39,010 nucleotides of DNA from Deferrisomatales bacterium (GTDB taxonomy: Bacteria; Desulfobacterota; Deferrisomatia; Deferrisomatales; Deferrisomataceae), in the NCBI GenBank assembly GCA_024277875.1, contig JAJRUI010000018.1, positions 1-39,010 on the forward strand. Direction: 5' to 3'. The position numbers and the translations under genes are program-made. The notes under the pieces are model-generated. The model had not been told where the DNA came from. It saw nothing but the letters and a program-made list of their open reading frames with translations, and made no database searches. Shown here one piece after another: positions 26,001-34,043 of the stretch; positions within the stretch are counted from its first letter, which is position 1; every line of letters starts with the position of its first letter.

Positions 26001-28241
26001 CTGGACCGGTTCTTCAACGCGTACGTCGGCGGCGAGATCCGGGTGGGGGGCACACCCTTGACTCCGGCGGGCACGGTGGACCGGCCGTTCCTGCCGGGGG
26101 GAGCGGGCGCGCTCTACGGCACGACCCAGGGCAACTACTTCCAGGCCGTCCCGGACACGGCCAGCCTCCTGGCCCGCCTGGACTACGACCGGCTCAAGAA
26201 CCTGGCCCGGGCGAGAAAGGCGTACTGGTACACCGAGGCCGGGGGCACCCTGTACAACCCGGCCACCCTGCAGCGGGGAACGTTCGAGGAGGTGACCGCC
26301 CTGCCCGGCCCGGGCACGGCCTCTGCCACCCACGACGGCGCGTTCATCTTCGTGGACGCCCTGGACGGGTTCCGGTCTGCCGGCCTGGTGGACGGCGCCG
26401 ACCTCGCGGACCTGCCGGTGCACACGGTGCGCGGGCCGTACTACACGGAAGGCCTGATCTACGTGGCGGGTTCGGTGGACCTGGCCCCGGCCGGAGGGCA
26501 GAAGACGGTGCCGGTGGAAGCCGGCGCAGTGGCGGACGCCCGGTACGACGAGAACACCGCTGCGTTCGGCCGGGAAGACCTGCCCGTGGATTTCCTGCCC
26601 GGCACCGGACCGGTGTCCGCCGGGACAGAGTCCGTGAACGTGCGGGGCGCCCTGTACGCGGACGGCGGGGTCACCCTGTCCGGAGCCGTCCGGGTGTACG
26701 GGTCGGTGGTGGCCGAGCGGGGCGTGCAGGCGGCCGCCGGTGCCGAGATCCGGTACGACCCCCGGTGGATGGAGAGCCGGCTGTCCCTGTGCAGCCTGTG
26801 CTGCGGCCTGTCCCTGTCACCGGTGGCCCCGCAGGTGGCCCTGGGCACCGACCCGATCCAGCTCACGGCCCACAGGCCCCAGGGAGCGGTGGTGTGGAGC
26901 AGCCTCGCGCCACAGGTGGCCACGGTGGACGATACGGGCCTGGTGACCCCGGTGGCCGTGGGCACGGCGATCATCCGGGCCGTGGACGACACCGGGTGCG
27001 TGGCCGAGGCCGAGGTGGAGGTGTACTGCGGCCTGGAACTGGCCGTGTCCCCCGGCACCAGCCTGCATCCCCTGGAGCAGGCCGTCGTGTCCGCCACCGG
27101 CACCGCCCCGCCGGGGAGCGGCGTCGCCTGGGCCGTGGACAACCCGTCCACGTTGCAGCTCGTGAGCGTTCTCGGCGGGGTCACGGCGACCGTGGAGGCG
27201 GACGGGATCGGCGGTGCCCGGCTCACGGCCACCGACCCGGTGGGGTGTTCGGCCGACGTGGACTTCACGGTCAACTGCCCGGCGGGCCGGGCCCTGGTGG
27301 TGTCGGACACCGCGCCCGCCCCCGGGGACACGGTGACCCTGCGGGTGCAGGAAGGGGCCGACGACGTGAGCGGCCAGTACGCGTTCTACGCGGACGGAAC
27401 CGCGCTGGGGGGGCAGGACTACACGGTGGCCGACCTCGCGCCGGTCTCCTTCACGGCGCGGCTCGTCAACGACCAGTGCACCCTCGGCCCGGTCACTGCG
27501 ACGCCCGCGTGTCCGGCCTACGGTCTGACGGGTGACGCGTCCACCGTACCAGAGGGCACGCCCGTGGTCTACACGGTGCGGGCGCCGGACGGCACCGACG
27601 TGACCGGCGACTTCTCGCTGCGGGTGGAACCCGTGGGCGCCCCCGCGGTGGTCTCCGGCAACACGGTCACCCCCACCGCCCCCGGCACCCTGTCGGTGGT
27701 CGCCGAGGACGGGTACGGCTGCCCGGCCGGCCCGGCCGGCCTCACGGCGACCTGCGCCGCGTACCAGGTGGTGGCCACGCCCGCGGCGGTCGCCGTGGGC
27801 GATCCGATCGCGTGCTCGGTGCTCGACCCGTCCGGCGCCGACGCGACCGCAGCGTTCACCTTTGCGGTTGACCCGCCCGGCTCGGCCACCGTGGCGGGCA
27901 ACACGGTCACCCCCACGGTTCCGGGCACCCTCCGGGTCGGGGCGACCAACACCGACGGGTGCTCCGCCGCGACCGCCACGGTGAACGTCTCGGGGTGCCC
28001 CGCCTACACGCTGTCACCGCCCGGCGCCACGGTGACCGTGGGAACGCCGGTCACGTTCACCGTGACCGATTCGGGCGGCGCGGACGTGACCGCCTCGATC
28101 GCGTTCAGCGTGGACGGGGTGCCCATCCCGGGCAGCACGGTCACCCCCACCGCCACCGGCGTCCAGACGGTGTCCGCCCAGGACGGGGCCGGTTGCCCCG
28201 CCGGGACGGCGACGATCATGGCCCTGCCCGCTTCGCCCTGA
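23055..28241 (+). CDS. pilW: Giant PilW minor pilin fused to Ig-like adhesin domains (cluster II)
   Basis: 1,728 residues, leader MSRARKRSRA|FTLVEVLVTLAIAGI. The residue before cleavage is Ala, not the usual Gly. A PilW region (1 to about 248) is followed by an Ig-like domain (about 249-380), a Pro-rich stretch (PPPEPAPPPSAWPPPP), and further Cys-containing beta domains. The central module at about 932-1242 is homologous to the same position in the cluster I PilW (FFNAYVG, DYDRLKNLARARKAYWYT, LIYVAGSVDL, YGSVVAERGV). At least five Ig-like repeats follow, several containing GNTVTPT or STVTPT, to the C-terminus. It lacks the final domain of the cluster I protein. A role as pilus-tip adhesin is inferred. 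Its stop codon directly abuts the stop of the convergent cobC gene. Confidence 0.85.
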   Translation: MSRARKRSRAFTLVEVLVTLAIAGIFLGLLYQFLIAQQRAYNVQDELADAQQNARVAVDELTRALTSLGAGARTDAGQPRLLVAHEYEIAFVADRDPAATALPPGATVPGADPADPFPVMPPGTYNTTDPAETYRYRLVQRTGEAFYTLYREVNGGADQQVAFLLANPTAGTPLFRYEGDFDGDGSYEWLDRADTTTSPRLAGGEPLDAVVRRIEVTVVAETASADPRYPRFGGHRRIVLSTAITPRNLWDCPIVTPSTTALTLRAPDQRGLTTPLVFRVTRGGIPEPGRTVNLSVAGPAGHGADVFDLGGGRNWVADADGYVTAVLTWPADCTGVPLGTYTVTAQTAEPPSLSFPPMGACAPHASETVVELVPGLPDAAVFGATAAPPPEPAPPPSAWPPPPLYEVDSCGESVTIGYRVLDACRNTVLPDDAAAHPLGVRVGTTEFGTLDVTDLDQPTGSVTYTSRTRGDYGSNFSALRSAADPDRFDTRVEAVPAGQQADIQVFLQPDALVPPAAWTIASAPYTDCPGGGPGRLPAADVFGVADRCGNAMQSLARRGTPVEAVLEPQAVGAAAPPDQGALSSPNNPSPDPLRVPVLEHNGTPGAFELRYQPPTCTVGGLSYAPTITLTPGWGTAGPAAVLTPTVEPCATCSTQVLNAAGAPTTLLDQVCDAESRVVVTQCVPTGTTALLTIVGVSGTGLPSFDRNFSQATLQATFPGGAPGSSQNLSVPLFIGSAQSGDAFRIEVQIPDPATVPAGTAGVTCQSDTISVDSRCSEILISPVPDNPGAVPTHPPAQDTPLCAADGNEVYFRVRDCDQNRTAYASDDIKNTAGTGRGLLVEVREGSPSGPVLDQESPNLYEVTIHGTRSVDSPYFQGSLPITTDLNDGDFSGALRVGRDRVLYLTARYTDPDDLSDRLCVAEALLVPPIPVCLPGPALSFGDWDGDLVVRGGDAVVAGNLLLPAPPTLLAKDFGAALRATGALDRFFNAYVGGEIRVGGTPLTPAGTVDRPFLPGGAGALYGTTQGNYFQAVPDTASLLARLDYDRLKNLARARKAYWYTEAGGTLYNPATLQRGTFEEVTALPGPGTASATHDGAFIFVDALDGFRSAGLVDGADLADLPVHTVRGPYYTEGLIYVAGSVDLAPAGGQKTVPVEAGAVADARYDENTAAFGREDLPVDFLPGTGPVSAGTESVNVRGALYADGGVTLSGAVRVYGSVVAERGVQAAAGAEIRYDPRWMESRLSLCSLCCGLSLSPVAPQVALGTDPIQLTAHRPQGAVVWSSLAPQVATVDDTGLVTPVAVGTAIIRAVDDTGCVAEAEVEVYCGLELAVSPGTSLHPLEQAVVSATGTAPPGSGVAWAVDNPSTLQLVSVLGGVTATVEADGIGGARLTATDPVGCSADVDFTVNCPAGRALVVSDTAPAPGDTVTLRVQEGADDVSGQYAFYADGTALGGQDYTVADLAPVSFTARLVNDQCTLGPVTATPACPAYGLTGDASTVPEGTPVVYTVRAPDGTDVTGDFSLRVEPVGAPAVVSGNTVTPTAPGTLSVVAEDGYGCPAGPAGLTATCAAYQVVATPAAVAVGDPIACSVLDPSGADATAAFTFAVDPPGSATVAGNTVTPTVPGTLRVGATNTDGCSAATATVNVSGCPAYTLSPPGATVTVGTPVTFTVTDSGGADVTASIAFSVDGVPIPGSTVTPTATGVQTVSAQDGAGCPAGTATIMALPASP

Positions 28242-28862
28242 TCACCCCAGGGCCGGGACCGCGTTCACACACCCGACCACCACCCGGCCGTCGGGATAGT
28301 AGTCGATCCGGTTGACGCACCCGTAGTCCTGGGCGACCCGGTGGAACTGCTGGAGGGGCAGGCCCATGGCTGCGAACAGCACGACCCGGTTCACCCCGCC
28401 GTGGGCCACCACGCACAGGGTCCGGCCCCGGTGGCGGGCGAGGGCCCGGTCCAGGGCGGGCTGCACCCGGGCCCGGAGGTCGGCCAGGCTCTCCCCCCCA
28501 GGGAGCCGGAACCCCTCCAGGTCCGTCCACCAGGCCTCGAGCTCCCGGCGGTGCTCGGCCCACAGGTCGGCCATGGGCCGGCCGTCCCAGGCGCCCATGT
28601 CCAGCTCCCGCAGCGCCGGGTCCACGACGGGGTCCAGGCCGTGAACCCGGGCCACAACCTCGGCACCGACCCGGGCCCGCTGGAGGTCCGACGCGTACAC
28701 CGCGCAGAGCGGCTCCCGGGCGAGGAAGGCAGCCGCCCCCTCCATCTGGGCGGTCCCACGAACCGTGAGGGGCACGTCCACATGGCCGTGCAGGGCCTCC
28801 CCGGCACCGTCCACCTCACCGTGGCGCACCAGGAACAGCCGGGTCGGAGAATCCTTTTTCAC
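28242..28862 (-). CDS. cobC: Histidine phosphatase, alpha-ribazole phosphatase CobC
   Basis: 206 residues. The histidine phosphatase motif LVRHGEVD opens the protein, and the second catalytic His is in VVAHGGVNRVV. YASDLQRARVGAEVVA and RELDMGAWDGRP are typical of the CobC/phosphoglycerate mutase-like branch. CobC removes the phosphate from alpha-ribazole phosphate or adenosylcobalamin phosphate in the last step of nucleotide-loop assembly. By family alone it could be another histidine phosphatase; its place after cobU-cobT-cobS makes CobC the best call. The start is GTG 28862, preceded by AAGGGGTGA. Confidence 0.87.
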   Translation of the reverse strand: MKKDSPTRLFLVRHGEVDGAGEALHGHVDVPLTVRGTAQMEGAAAFLAREPLCAVYASDLQRARVGAEVVARVHGLDPVVDPALRELDMGAWDGRPMADLWAEHRRELEAWWTDLEGFRLPGGESLADLRARVQPALDRALARHRGRTLCVVAHGGVNRVVLFAAMGLPLQQFHRVAQDYGCVNRIDYYPDGRVVVGCVNAVPALG

Positions 28863-28875
28863 ACGTCACCCCTTC

Positions 28876-28903
28876 GAACCTCGAACTTTGAACTTTGAAC
28901 CTC
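28876..28903. repeat. Four tandem heptamers between cobS and cobC
   Basis: Plus strand GAACCTC-GAACTTT-GAACTTT-GAACCTC, four 7-nt units in a row. It fills most of the 39-nt gap, and its last bases form part of the cobS stop codon on the minus strand. Base composition is much more AT-rich than the flanks. Confidence 0.85.
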
Positions 28904-29636
28904 ACTGCAACATGTGGAGCGCGAGCAGGAACACGCACTCGGCGGTCTCCACGGCGAACCCGAGCCCGTCGCCGGTGACCCCGTCGAGGCGGCGCCGGAA
29001 CTTGCCCCTGAGCCACGCGGTGTACGCCCACACCGCGCCCAGGGCCGCCAGGCCGCGCCAGCCCAGGAGGAGGGAGGCCCCGGCAACCCACCACAGCGCC
29101 TCCAGGGCCACCCGGCGGTCCACACCCGCATAGGCCTCACCCAACCCGCCCTCCGGCCGGGCGTACCGGCTCCCGTGGGCCACGGCCACGGCCGCGGCCC
29201 GGCCCACCGCGGGAAAGACCACCAGGACGCGCCACAGTTCCCCGGGGGGAGACGTGCCCACGGCCAGGGACTTGACCAGCAGGACCGAGGCCACGGCCAC
29301 GGCACCCATCGCGCCCACCCGGCTGTCCCGCATGATCTCCAGCGCCCGGGCCGGCGTCCACCCACCCGAAAGGCCGTCCGCGGTGTCGGCCACGCCGTCC
29401 AGGTGGAACCCGCCCGTCGCCCAGGCCAGCAAGACCACCAGAACGGCACCCTCGAGAACACCGGGCAACCGGTGTCCCACCGTCGCGTGCACCGCGGCCA
29501 ACCCCGCCCCCAGCGAAACCCCCCCCAGGGGGAACGCGCCCATGGCGCCCGCCAGGTCCTCCCGGTTCGCCGGCCGCGCCTCGAACAGGGGCAGGACGGT
29601 CAGGAACTGGAACGCGACGGCGAACCGGGACAACAC
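28902..29636 (-). CDS. cobS: Adenosylcobinamide-GDP ribazoletransferase CobS
   Basis: 244 residues, a polytopic inner-membrane protein. It starts MLSRFAVAFQFLTVLPL, as CobS proteins do, and carries the conserved Asp-rich motif GGFHLDGVADTADGLSGG and the RDSRVGAMGAV segment, which bind Mg and substrate. It joins alpha-ribazole (phosphate) to adenosylcobinamide-GDP to give cobalamin (phosphate). The start is GTG 29636 (TTG 29633 is possible), with AAAGGGG upstream. It begins 1 nt after the cobT stop codon. Length is normal for the family. Confidence 0.92.
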   Translation of the reverse strand: MLSRFAVAFQFLTVLPLFEARPANREDLAGAMGAFPLGGVSLGAGLAAVHATVGHRLPGVLEGAVLVVLLAWATGGFHLDGVADTADGLSGGWTPARALEIMRDSRVGAMGAVAVASVLLVKSLAVGTSPPGELWRVLVVFPAVGRAAAVAVAHGSRYARPEGGLGEAYAGVDRRVALEALWWVAGASLLLGWRGLAALGAVWAYTAWLRGKFRRRLDGVTGDGLGFAVETAECVFLLALHMLQ

Positions 29637-29637
29637 G

Positions 29638-30702
29638 TCACGCCCCTTTGCTGGCGACGCCCGCCTCGGAAAAGGTGGCCATCTCGGACAGGAGCCTGGC
29701 CGCGGCCTCCACCAGGGTGAGGCCCAGGGCCGCACCGGTCCCCTCACCGAGCCGCATCTCCAGCACCAAGAGCGGATCCCGGTCCAGCAGGTCGAGCAGC
29801 CGCGCGTGAGCCCGTTCGTGGGACAGGTGGGACAGGAACAGGTAGTCCTCTGCCGCCGGAGCCATCCGGACGGCCACGAGGGCCGCGGACGAGGAGATGA
29901 AACCGTCCACGACCACCGGCAGGCGGCGAACTGCGGCTCCCAGGAAGATCCCGACCATGCCGGCGATCTCGAACCCGCCCACCTTGTGGAGCACGTCGAG
30001 GGGGTCCGAAGGGTCGGGCCGGTTGACCGCCAGTGCGCGCCGCACGGCATCGGCCTTGCGGCGCAGGCCGTCGTCGTCCACCCCGGTTCCGCGGCCGACA
30101 GCCTGTTCGGGGTCCAGGCCGCCCAGGGCGGCGAGGATCGCCGAGGCCGCCGTGGTGTTGCCGATCCCCATCTCCCCCACCGCGAGCAGATCGATCCCGT
30201 CCTCGGCCGCCCGGCGGGCGAGGTCCACGCCGACCCCCACCGCCTGCACGGCTTCGTCCCGGGCCATGGCGGGCTCCCGGGACAGGTTGCGGGTCCCGCG
30301 CCGGATCTTCGCGTGGACGAGCCCGTCCACCCCCTGGAAGTCGTGGTCCACGCCCAGGTCCACCACCACGATCTCGGCCCCCACGTGGCGGGCCAGCACG
30401 TTGATGGCCGCCCCTCCCCGCAGGAAGTTCAACACCATCTGGGGCGTGACCTCCCGGGGAAAGGCGCTCACCCCCTCTTCCGTGACGCCGTGGTCTCCAG
30501 CCAGCGTGTAGATCCGCTTCTTCCGGATCGCGGGCCGGGTGGTCCCCTGTACAGCGGCCAGCCGGCGGGCCACCGACTCGAGGCGCCCGAGGCTGCCGGG
30601 GGGCTTGGTGAGTTTGTCCAGACGGGCCTGGGCCGCTTCGAGGGCGTCGGCCGCCACGGGGCGGACCGTTCCGGCCAGCCTGCTCAGTTCTGTTTCGGTC
30701 AT
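29638..30702 (-). CDS. cobT: Nicotinate-nucleotide:DMB phosphoribosyltransferase CobT
   Basis: 354 residues. Typical segments are LDKLTKPPGSLGRLE near the start, LAGDHGVTEEGVSAFP, GGAAINVLARHVGAE, GEMGIGNTTAASA, VGRGTGVDDDGLRRK and LSHLSHERAHARLL. The catalytic Glu is in the C-terminal LGEGTGAAL. It makes alpha-ribazole phosphate from the lower-ligand base and nicotinate mononucleotide. The second ATG (30702) was chosen because GGGAG is 6 nt before it; the ATG at 30708 touches that site. It follows cobU by 41 nt. Confidence 0.95.
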   Translation of the reverse strand: MTETELSRLAGTVRPVAADALEAAQARLDKLTKPPGSLGRLESVARRLAAVQGTTRPAIRKKRIYTLAGDHGVTEEGVSAFPREVTPQMVLNFLRGGAAINVLARHVGAEIVVVDLGVDHDFQGVDGLVHAKIRRGTRNLSREPAMARDEAVQAVGVGVDLARRAAEDGIDLLAVGEMGIGNTTAASAILAALGGLDPEQAVGRGTGVDDDGLRRKADAVRRALAVNRPDPSDPLDVLHKVGGFEIAGMVGIFLGAAVRRLPVVVDGFISSSAALVAVRMAPAAEDYLFLSHLSHERAHARLLDLLDRDPLLVLEMRLGEGTGAALGLTLVEAAARLLSEMATFSEAGVASKGA

Positions 30703-30743
30703 GTCCATCTCCCGGGGCCCGTGCGTTCTGCCGCAGGGCCGCG

Positions 30744-31295
30744 TCACGGTTTGAGGCGCAGGGGCAGGCCGGAGACGACGAGGTACGCCTCGTCCGCGAC
30801 CCCGGCCACCCGCTGGTTCACGCGGCCGGCCACGTCCCGGAACCGGCGGGCCAGGGCGTTTGCCGGAACGATGCCGCTGCCCACCTCGTTCGTCACCAGG
30901 CACAGCCGCCCGGGGAACCCGCTTACGGCCGCCACCAGGGCGTCCACCGCCCGGTCCACTGCCCGGTCGTCGTCCCCGTGGGCCCCCAGCAGGTTGGCCG
31001 TCCACAGGGTGAGGCAGTCCACCAGCACCCCCCCGATCCCGCGGGCACCGTCCAACGCCCCGGCCAGATCCAGGGGTGCCTCCACGGTGCGCCAGCGAGG
31101 CCCCCGGTCGGCCCGGTGGCAAGCCACCCGGTCGGCCATCTCGGCGTCCCGCACCTCGGCCGTGGCCACGTACACGAGGCGCCCCTCCCACCCCTCGACC
31201 AGTTCCTGGGCGAAACGGCTCTTCCCGCTGCGCGCGCCGCCCGTCACCAGCACGACCCGGCGCGCCGCCGGTCCACCCGTCGTCTCGACACCCAC
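30744..31295 (-). CDS. cobU: Adenosylcobinamide kinase/guanylyltransferase CobU
   Basis: 183 residues. The P-loop GGARSGKS lies near the start. TAEVRDAEMADRVACHRADRG holds the His that takes the GMP, VDCLTLWTANLL is the Walker B-like strand, and TNEVGSGIVPANALARRFRD is a hallmark of CobU/CobP. It phosphorylates adenosylcobinamide and transfers GMP to it. The start is GTG 31295, with AGGAGG 6 nt upstream. It lies 36 nt after tamA in the same direction, so it is probably read from the tamB promoter. No cobalamin riboswitch is visible in that gap. Confidence 0.93.
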   Translation of the reverse strand: MGVETTGGPAARRVVLVTGGARSGKSRFAQELVEGWEGRLVYVATAEVRDAEMADRVACHRADRGPRWRTVEAPLDLAGALDGARGIGGVLVDCLTLWTANLLGAHGDDDRAVDRAVDALVAAVSGFPGRLCLVTNEVGSGIVPANALARRFRDVAGRVNQRVAGVADEAYLVVSGLPLRLKP

Positions 31296-31331
31296 CGCGT
31301 CCTCCTTTCCACTGGCAAGCCGCGACCCCTG

Positions 31332-34043
31332 TCAGAACACCGACCCAACGGTGAAATGCCACTCGTACGGGGACTCCCCGGCCTTGCGATCGAGCTTGTA
31401 GCCCACGTCCAGCGACACCGGCCCCACCGGGGTCTTGAGCCGGAGGCCCCACCCGACCGCCTGGCGCATATCGGTGTTGATCGGGTCGTCGAAACTCCGG
31501 TTCCACACGTTGCCAGCATCCCAGAACAGGGCGCCGCCGAACTGGCCCTTGATCGGGAAGCGCAGTTCCGCCTTCAGGTTGAGCATCGCGTCGCCGCCCA
31601 CGGGTGTGCCCTCGGCGTCCTTGGGCCCCAGTTCGTCCCGCCCGAACCCCCGCACCGTGGAGCGCCCGCCCAGGAAAAACCGCTTGTTGATCGGGAGGTC
31701 GGCCTTGCCACCCCGGGTGAACGCGACGCCCGCCTTCGCGTTGACCGCCACGGTCAACGCCCGGTACGACGCGAACCCGGAGATCCCGCCGGTGTAGCGC
31801 TCGTACGGCATCTCCGACCCCAGGGCTTCGGGCGCCCACTCGGCCTGGGCCTGCCACCGGATCCCACGGCGGGGGTTGAACGGATCGTCGGTGGAATCCC
31901 ACACCACCAGGGGCCCGAACGCCGTCAGCCAGTACGTGTCGTCCACTGCCACGGACTGGGGGTCCTGGGGCAGGTTGCCCGGGTCGTTCCACTCCCGGCT
32001 GAGCAGCAGCGCCCCCTTGGCCCGTTCGAGAAACGTCTTCTCCAGCCGGACCTGGGCCGCCTCGGTCACCATCTCGTAGGCAGGCCGATCTTCCGTCCGG
32101 CGCAGCAAACTCGCCAGCAGGTCCAGGCGGTGGTTGAACAGCCACGGCTCCCTGAAGTTCAGGGCGTAGGAACTCTCCAGGGCGTCGTAGTCGAGCCGGA
32201 GGCCCAGGCTGCGACCGTACCCGCCCAGGTTGGTGTGGGCGACGCCAGCGCGCACCTTGAGCCGTTCCTCGGTGGCGTACCCGATACCGAACGTCACGCT
32301 GCCGGCGTCCTGCTCCACCACCGACACCTGGACGCCCCGTTCGTCCGCGCTGTTCCCGGGCGGCAGCGGGTCGATGTTCACCCGTTCGAAAAAACCGAGC
32401 CGGGACAGCCGGTGGCGGTTCCGGGTCACCGCCCGGGGGTCCCACGGGTCCCCGCGGCCCAGGTCCAGTTCCCGCCGGATCACTTTGGTCTGGGTGCGGG
32501 TGTTTCCCGTGACCAGCACCCGCCCGAACCGGATCCGGGGCCCGGCGTTCACCTTGAAAATCGCGTCCACCTCTGCGCTGTCAGCGTGGACCCGGATCCG
32601 GCGAACCACCCGGGCCGAGTAGAACCCGTCGGCCCACAAGGCGTCCAGGAGCCGCGTCCGGGCCCGTTCGAGGGCGGCGGGCAGGGCCACGTCGCCCAAC
32701 TCGATGCCGGCGATCCCCGCCAGTTCGGCCTCGGCGAGGCCCAGTTCCCCCTCGAACCGGACCGCTCCGAACCGGTACAGCGGCCCCTCTTCCAGCTGTA
32801 CGACAAGCATCGCCCGGGTTCCCTTGATCTTCAGGTCCCCCACGATCGCACGGGCCCCCCACAGCCCCTGGGACACGCAGTAGGCGTGCACCCTTTCGAG
32901 GTCGGCTTCCAGCGCGGCCTCGGAGAACGGCGGGCGCAGCAGAAACCCCCGAGTGGCGAGGGCCATCACCCGTCGCAAGGCGTTCGGGTCGGTGAGCCGG
33001 ACGCCCTCGAACCGCAGGCCGTCCAGGCGGACCGGCCCCGGTCCCGTCGACACCCGGAACGTGGCCCGGCGGCGGCCGTACGCGAAATCCAGCACCGGCT
33101 CGACCCGGGCGCCTGGATACCCGGCTCGGCGAAGGTGTTCCCCCATGGCCCTGGCGACCACCCGGATCCAGTCCTCGTCGATCGTCTCCCCGAACCGCTG
33201 GCGCGCCTCGTCCAACAGGTCCGAGACCATCGGTCCGTCGTACCCGTCCACCCACACGTGGATCCGGTCGCCCACCGTTACCGGGAGTACCACGGCCACC
33301 CCGCCGTCCCGGGGTTCGAACCGCGGGTTGCGGATCCTCGCCTCCGGGTAGCCGGCCCGGTGGAGCGCCTTGACCAGCCGGGCGGCCCCCTCCCGCAGTG
33401 CCCGCCGGGACGCCGGTGCCCCGGGGAACAGGCCCAGTAGCCGCTCCACCTGGCGCTCGTCCAAGGGGAGCGGCTCGTCCGGTTCGATCGCCACCACCTC
33501 CAGAGCCGTCCCCTCATCCACCCGAAAGACGACCCGGAACCACTGCGGGTCCTTCGCCGGCTCCACGTCCACCCGGACCTCGGCGTCGGGGAACCCGGCC
33601 TCCCGGTACAGCGTTTCGAGCTGGGCCGCGTCCCCGCGCAACACCGGATCGCGTATCGGCGCGTCCCTGCGAGTGCTCACCCGGCCGGCCAGCTGGTCGT
33701 CCGAGAACGCCCGGTTGCCCTCGAACACCACGGCCCACACCAGAGGGGCGGGTTCCACCTCGACCCGGATCGCCAGGCCGCCGTCCACCACATCCCCCAG
33801 GACCCGCACCGTCCGGATCTGCACCTTCCGTCCAAGGCCCTCCAGCCCCTGCTGGACGGCGGCCGGATCGTACGCTCGCCCCACCCGCAGCGGCAGCAGG
33901 TCCCGGATCTCCCGGTCCCGCATCCGGGTGCGGTTCACGTACGTCACGGACCGGATCTCCACGCCCTGCCACGCCCACGGGTCGGCACGGGACACCCCCG
34001 GCGCAGCGCCCAAGAGCGCGACGGCCAGAAGAAGGACGATCAT
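31332..34043 (-). CDS. tamA: Omp85-family outer-membrane assembly protein (TamA/BamA-like)
   Basis: 903 residues. A signal peptide (about 1-20) is followed by POTRA domains. I count seven units of about 75-84 residues between about 27 and 581, each with a pattern like LxxGNR...GYPxARV. A 16-strand-type barrel follows (about 582-903) with RGF in STVRGFGRDE, GLRLKTPVGPVSLDVGYKL near the end, and C-terminal Phe. The family inserts beta-barrels into the outer membrane. Overlap with tamB (ATGA) supports TamA. However, TamA normally has three POTRAs and BamA five, so the number is unusual; a BamA-type origin is possible. The barrel is on the short side. Confidence 0.85.
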   Translation of the reverse strand: MIVLLLAVALLGAAPGVSRADPWAWQGVEIRSVTYVNRTRMRDREIRDLLPLRVGRAYDPAAVQQGLEGLGRKVQIRTVRVLGDVVDGGLAIRVEVEPAPLVWAVVFEGNRAFSDDQLAGRVSTRRDAPIRDPVLRGDAAQLETLYREAGFPDAEVRVDVEPAKDPQWFRVVFRVDEGTALEVVAIEPDEPLPLDERQVERLLGLFPGAPASRRALREGAARLVKALHRAGYPEARIRNPRFEPRDGGVAVVLPVTVGDRIHVWVDGYDGPMVSDLLDEARQRFGETIDEDWIRVVARAMGEHLRRAGYPGARVEPVLDFAYGRRRATFRVSTGPGPVRLDGLRFEGVRLTDPNALRRVMALATRGFLLRPPFSEAALEADLERVHAYCVSQGLWGARAIVGDLKIKGTRAMLVVQLEEGPLYRFGAVRFEGELGLAEAELAGIAGIELGDVALPAALERARTRLLDALWADGFYSARVVRRIRVHADSAEVDAIFKVNAGPRIRFGRVLVTGNTRTQTKVIRRELDLGRGDPWDPRAVTRNRHRLSRLGFFERVNIDPLPPGNSADERGVQVSVVEQDAGSVTFGIGYATEERLKVRAGVAHTNLGGYGRSLGLRLDYDALESSYALNFREPWLFNHRLDLLASLLRRTEDRPAYEMVTEAAQVRLEKTFLERAKGALLLSREWNDPGNLPQDPQSVAVDDTYWLTAFGPLVVWDSTDDPFNPRRGIRWQAQAEWAPEALGSEMPYERYTGGISGFASYRALTVAVNAKAGVAFTRGGKADLPINKRFFLGGRSTVRGFGRDELGPKDAEGTPVGGDAMLNLKAELRFPIKGQFGGALFWDAGNVWNRSFDDPINTDMRQAVGWGLRLKTPVGPVSLDVGYKLDRKAGESPYEWHFTVGSVF

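Noticed and set aside
22689-26423. A 1,244-codon minus-strand open frame, and a similar one at 18240-21329
   Set aside because: Both lie opposite the giant pilW genes and consist of low-complexity Arg/Gly/His sequence. No ribosome site or family pattern supports them.
31296-31331. A cobalamin riboswitch before cobU
   Set aside because: The gap is only 36 nt, far too short, and shows no B12-box-like sequence.
30978-33440. An 820-codon plus-strand open frame over cobU and tamA
   Set aside because: Antisense shadow of two well-recognised genes; Pro/His/Arg-rich with no motifs.
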